Source of the DNA: Chelydra serpentina
Taxonomy: Eukaryota > Chordata > Testudines > Chelydridae
Length of the DNA: 64,000 bases
Direction of reading: 5' to 3'
Assembly: GCA_037349315.1 (NCBI GenBank)
Contig: JBAIAC010000056.1
Coordinates: 472,501 to 536,500 of the forward strand
In this document: piece by piece, positions 60,728 through 64,000 of the stretch
Layout of the letters: each line of letters begins with the position of its first letter
Numbering within the stretch: the stretch's first letter is position 1
Program-made: the position numbers and the translations under genes
The notes under the pieces: model-generated
What the model was told of the DNA's origin: nothing
What the model saw: only the letters and a program-made list of their open reading frames with translations
Database searches by the model: none

Positions 60728-61244
60728 TCACTAACACACGCTCTCAGCTGACTCATGATTTCTGAGGAAATCACACATTCTTGTTATCTAGTAACCACAG
60801 CCCAGCTGATTGGTTAATATTTCTTGTTTGCCCAGCAAGAAGGAAGTAAGCTATACGAAGGGCTTTCCAAGTAGGATGCACCATCCCTCAGACCAAGCTG
60901 GCCCACACCTTAATTAGTTTACGGCCCCAATTCCCCAGATAGCAATTGCTTCAGATTGCTTGGCCTACCTGGGCTTTTACTGCCTCTGGGCTGGGCTGGC
61001 TCACAGACTCTGTAGACACAGCATCAGTACACAGAGATACTCTTGTTCTTATCTGAAGAGAGATGCCATATAACCCTTATAAAAAGTAAAAAAAATGGGC
61101 CAGGTTCTGATCTGGCCTAGGAATAACTTTGCTGGGGTCACTGGGGCCAATTCCCCCCTCGCTCACATCGGTGTAAATCAGGAGTAACTCCATTAATAGG
61201 AAAATTGAATACATTTGCAGAATAAACTTTTTGTCAGATCAGTA
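60728..61244. other. no gene recognised
   Basis: Unique-looking sequence. A GTGTAAATCAGGAGTAACTC piece near 61173 is a common dispersed-repeat fragment. Confidence 0.4.
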
Positions 61245-61252
61245 CGGACATG

Positions 61253-61556
61253 CATAGGCGTCAACTCCGTGGGTGCTCCGGGGCTGGAGCGCCCACGGGG
61301 AAAAATTGGTGGGTGCTCAGCACCCACCGGCAGCTCCCCGCCAGCCCCGGGGCCCACACCCAGCTCACCTCACCACCAGGAGACGTTGCGGGGCCCCGCC
61401 CCCCGACGCCGGGCGACGTTGTGTTGGCGTCAGGGGCGGGGCCCGGTGTTGGGGGCGGGGCCCCACAACATCACCCGGCGTCGGGGGAGAGGCCCGACAT
61501 CAGGGGTGGCACCTGGCGTCAGCCCCCACCGGTGCCGCCAGAAGTTGGCGCCTGTG
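61253..61556. mobile_element. hAT-like nonautonomous element, 304 bp, perfect 8 bp duplication
   Basis: CGGACATG at 61245-61252 and 61557-61564. Ends CATAGGCGTCAACTCC and AGTTGGCGCCTGTG are inverted. Same family as the 2.34 kb element at 53218. Confidence 0.9.
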
Positions 61557-61564
61557 CGGACATG

Positions 61565-61595
61565 GGCATGATAGATAGATAGATAGATAGACCGA
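61565..61595. repeat. GATA microsatellite
   Basis: (GATA)n directly beside the hAT duplication. Confidence 0.85.
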
Positions 61596-61737
61596 TTGAT
61601 CTAGTTCTCACTCAGTCCACCTTCCCCTTGAGGAAAGGACCATATGGTTTAGGTCCCAGAAAATAAGAAGTACAAAATAAATCACTTATTGTGATCCCGC
61701 GATGCAGAAACAGGGTGATCTCGAATAATAGCAGAGG

Positions 61738-62040
61738 GTTATTTTACCTCTGTATTTGGCACTGGTGCGACTGCTGTTGGGATACTGTGTACAGTTCTGG
61801 TGCCCTCAATTCCAGAAGGATGTTGATAAATTGGAGAGGGTTCTGAGAAGAGACACGAGGATTACTGAAGGATTAGAAAACCTGCCTTATAGTGATAGAT
61901 CCAAGGAGCTCACTCTATGTAGCTTAACACAGAGAAGGTTATGGGGTGACTTGATTATAGTCTATAAATACTACAAGGGGGGGAATATTTAATAATGAGC
62001 AGAGAAAGGTCTAACATGATCCAATGGCTGGAAGTTGAAG
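61738..62040 (+). mobile_element. CR1 LINE fragment, plus strand
   Basis: Translation LLGYCVQFWCPQFQKDVDKL, then ERVLRRDTRITEGLENLPY, is the CR1 reverse-transcriptase C-terminal region, diverged. Confidence 0.85.
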
Positions 62041-62298
62041 CTCAACATTGCTGCATTCAAATGGGTTGAAAAGCACATCCAAGGATACAGGTGGCTCCTA
62101 GAGGTCTTCGGAAGGCTGCACTGTTTACTTCTTGTGGTCAAGGTCCAGATACCTTAACTCATGCTGGAGGATCACCATTAGCGTTAGCAGTGTAGCACTT
62201 GTGGCACACAGTGGGGCAGCTGTGGTTCTTTTCAGTACAGATAGATCGGTGTCTATGGGGATAGACAGGTAAATATAGATCAGCATTATAGGCTTGTA
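62041..62298. other. unassigned segment between two CR1 fragments
   Basis: No exon or repeat recognised apart from a short GATA-like remnant near 62260. Confidence 0.4.
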
Positions 62299-62905
62299 TA
62301 ATCATAGAAGTGTAGAACTGGAAGGGGACTCAGTAGGTCATCTAGTCCAGTCCTCTGCACCCAAGGCAGGACTACGTAATAACTAGACCATTCCTGACAA
62401 ATGTTTGTTTAACCAGCTCTTCAAAACCTATAATGATGGAGATTCCACAGCCTCCCTAGGCAATTTGTTCTGGTGCTTAATCACTCTGAGAGTTAGGAAG
62501 TTTTTCCTAATGTCTAACCTAAACTATCCTTGCTGCAATTTAAGCCCATTGCTTCTTGTCCTATCCTCAGCGGTTAAGGAGAACAATTTTCTTCAAACAA
62601 CCTCTTATGTACTATGTCATGTCCCCTCTCAGTCTCCTCTTCTCCAGACTAAACAAACCCATTTTTTTCAGTCTTTCCTCATTGGTCATGTTTTCTAGAT
62701 CTTTAAACAATTTTGTTGCTCCCCTCTGGATTTTCTCCAGTTTGTCCACATCTTTCCTGAAATGTGATACCCAGAACTGGACATAATACTTCAGCTGAGG
62801 CCTTATCAGTGCTGAATAGAGTGCAAGAATTACCTCTCCTATCTTGCTTACAATACTCCTGCTAATACATCCCCAAATTATGTTTACTTTTTTTTTTGCA
62901 ACAGT
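62299..62905 (-). mobile_element. CR1 LINE 3' fragment, minus strand
   Basis: ACTCAGTAGGTCATCTAGTC, AATGATGGAGATTCCACAGC, GTTAGGAAGTTTTTCCTAAT and CCTCTCAGTCTCCTCTTCTC are reverse-complement CR1 landmarks. Confidence 0.92.
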
Positions 62906-62964
62906 GTTACACTATTGACTCATATTTAATATATAATTACATTAAATTAAATAAGGAATATATA

Positions 62965-63140
62965 ATCATAGAATATCAGGGTTGGAAGGGACCTTAGGAG
63001 GTCATCTAGTCCAACCCCCTGCTCAAAGCAGGACCAGTCCCCAATTTTTGCCCCAGATCCTCAAATGGCCCCCTCAAGGATTGAATTCACAACCCTGGGT
63101 TTAGCAGGCCAATGCGCAAACCACTGAGCTATCCCTCCCC
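62965..63140 (-). mobile_element. tRNA-derived SINE with CR1-like tail, minus strand, in A+T-rich site
   Basis: CATAGAATATCAGGGTTGGA at the 3' end and AACCACTGAGCTATCCCTCC at the head. Flanking AATATATA on both sides suggests the target. Confidence 0.93.
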
Positions 63141-63419
63141 GCAATATATATGATATATTATCATATATAATGTGTGAACAAGTTTCTTTCATTCAGAAAG
63201 CTGTGATCTAGGTGGCACTTACTGCTTGCCCCCCCACGGATGGGTGTCACCGTAGAACATTGGCTGCTTCCCCAAGGTGTTCCTGGCTATATAACACCTG
63301 TGTGTACAGGCAGTCGGCTAGCCAAGTACATGGGGCAGGTGAGTACAATCTTCTCCTTTCCCTGTTGAGGCAAAGCTGCTTAGATCACAGAGTGATAGGA
63401 GCACTACAAATACCATAGC
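63141..63419. other. no gene recognised
   Basis: AT-rich then mixed sequence. No exon recognised. Confidence 0.4.
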
Positions 63420-63605
63420 TAGATAGATCCGGTGGGGCTGGCTAGATAGTGTGTATGGGGATAGCTAGCTAGAAAGGGGTGAATAAAGCTAGATAGATAA
63501 ATAGAATAGATTCGATTCGATTAGATAGAGGGGTGTGTATGGGGATAGATAGATGGAGAGATGTGATTAGGGATAGATAGAGGGGTGTATTGGGGGATAG
63601 AAAGA
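63420..63605. repeat. degenerate GATA microsatellite
   Basis: GATAGATAGA, CTAGCTAGAAAG and TTCGATTCGATTAGATAGAG pieces around GTGTATGGGGATAG units. Confidence 0.85.
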
Positions 63606-63654
63606 TACATATTGTTTGCAAAGTTGTTGTAGGCATGTTGGTCCCAGGATATTA

Positions 63655-63815
63655 CAGACAAGGTGGGTGAGGAAATATCTTTTATTGAACCAACTTCTGT
63701 TGGTGGATGGACAAGCTTTGAGCTACCAAGAGCTCTTCTTCAGGTCTGTGTAGCTTGAAAGCTTGACTCACCCACAGAAGTTGGTCAAGTAAAGGATATT
63801 ACCTCACCCAACATG
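63655..63815. repeat. dispersed repeat (ACAAGGTGGGTGAGG type), longer copy
   Basis: ACAAGGTGGGTGAGGAAATA and TATTGAACCAACTTCTGTTG. A partial inverted copy follows (CACCCACAGAAGTTGGTCAA, TATTACCTCACCCAACATG), so the ends are palindromic. Confidence 0.8.
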
Positions 63816-63924
63816 TTTCTCTCAGACAGATACCTCCATATGTGGTCCTCTGCTTTGTGTGATTTTGGATGCAATACATCTAAGGCTGCTATGTTTCACA
63901 TTTTTCTCTTGTATTTATTCAGGA

Positions 63925-64000
63925 GGGGTGTGGGGCTTAGAGCAGGAAGGGCTGGGAGTCAAGACTCCCGGGTTCTGTCCCCAGCTCTGGGAGGGGAGTG
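63925..64000. repeat. dispersed ~76 bp unit, same orientation as 10531
   Basis: GGGTTCTGTCCCCAGCTCTG, then GGAGGGGAGTG at the window end. Confidence 0.8.

Overview
This is vertebrate nuclear DNA, most probably from a turtle (inferred). The evidence is a large load of CR1 LINEs in both orientations, several tRNA-headed SINEs whose 3' end copies the CR1 tail (the arrangement known from cryptodiran turtle SINEs), hAT and Harbinger DNA transposons with readable target-site duplications, MIR-like SINE cores, and many GC-rich minisatellites. Most of the 64 kb is repeat. I can support only two host genes.

1-7 kb: the last two exons of an MS4A-family membrane protein (+ strand, 549-965, poly(A) signal at 1256), followed by a broken second MS4A copy (6342-6837). 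GT-rich arrays and a degenerate ~190 bp tandem repeat lie between them. 7-12 kb: CR1, LTR-like repeats, a 76 bp minisatellite and a duplicated 78 bp unit. 12.2-14.6 kb: a CR1 copy with a nearly open reverse transcriptase, inserted in a TCTA microsatellite.

14.8-23 kb: a six-exon gene on the minus strand encoding a small secreted NIDO-domain protein (266 aa), with signal peptide, clean splice sites and poly(A) signal. Its fifth intron is filled by a ~4.7 kb minisatellite of ~40 bp units. Each unit carries a near-consensus CTCF core in one orientation; this is the most striking signal in the window. A candidate promoter and noncoding first exon lie near 24.75 kb.

25-31 kb: CR1 copies carrying SINE and hAT insertions, a 1.5 kb minisatellite inside a dispersed repeat, and LTR-like sequence. 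31.7-36.8 kb: an apparently complete Harbinger element with a DDE transposase (+) and a two-exon Myb/SANT-like partner (-). 37-47 kb: LTR-like repeats, MIR cores, a VWD-like exon relic, a large minisatellite and a P2X7-C-terminus-like relic. 47-53 kb: CR1 copies, one holding a Harbinger-type MITE with two strong hairpins. 53.2-55.6 kb: a 2.3 kb hAT-like element with a perfect 8 bp duplication that carries what looks like exon 1 of ACSS1. 56-64 kb: CR1, hAT and SINE copies, a gag-like retroelement fragment and further satellites.

Functional links visible here are limited to the Harbinger pair (transposase plus DNA-binding partner) and the exons of the NIDO gene. The rest is a record of insertion, duplication and decay.
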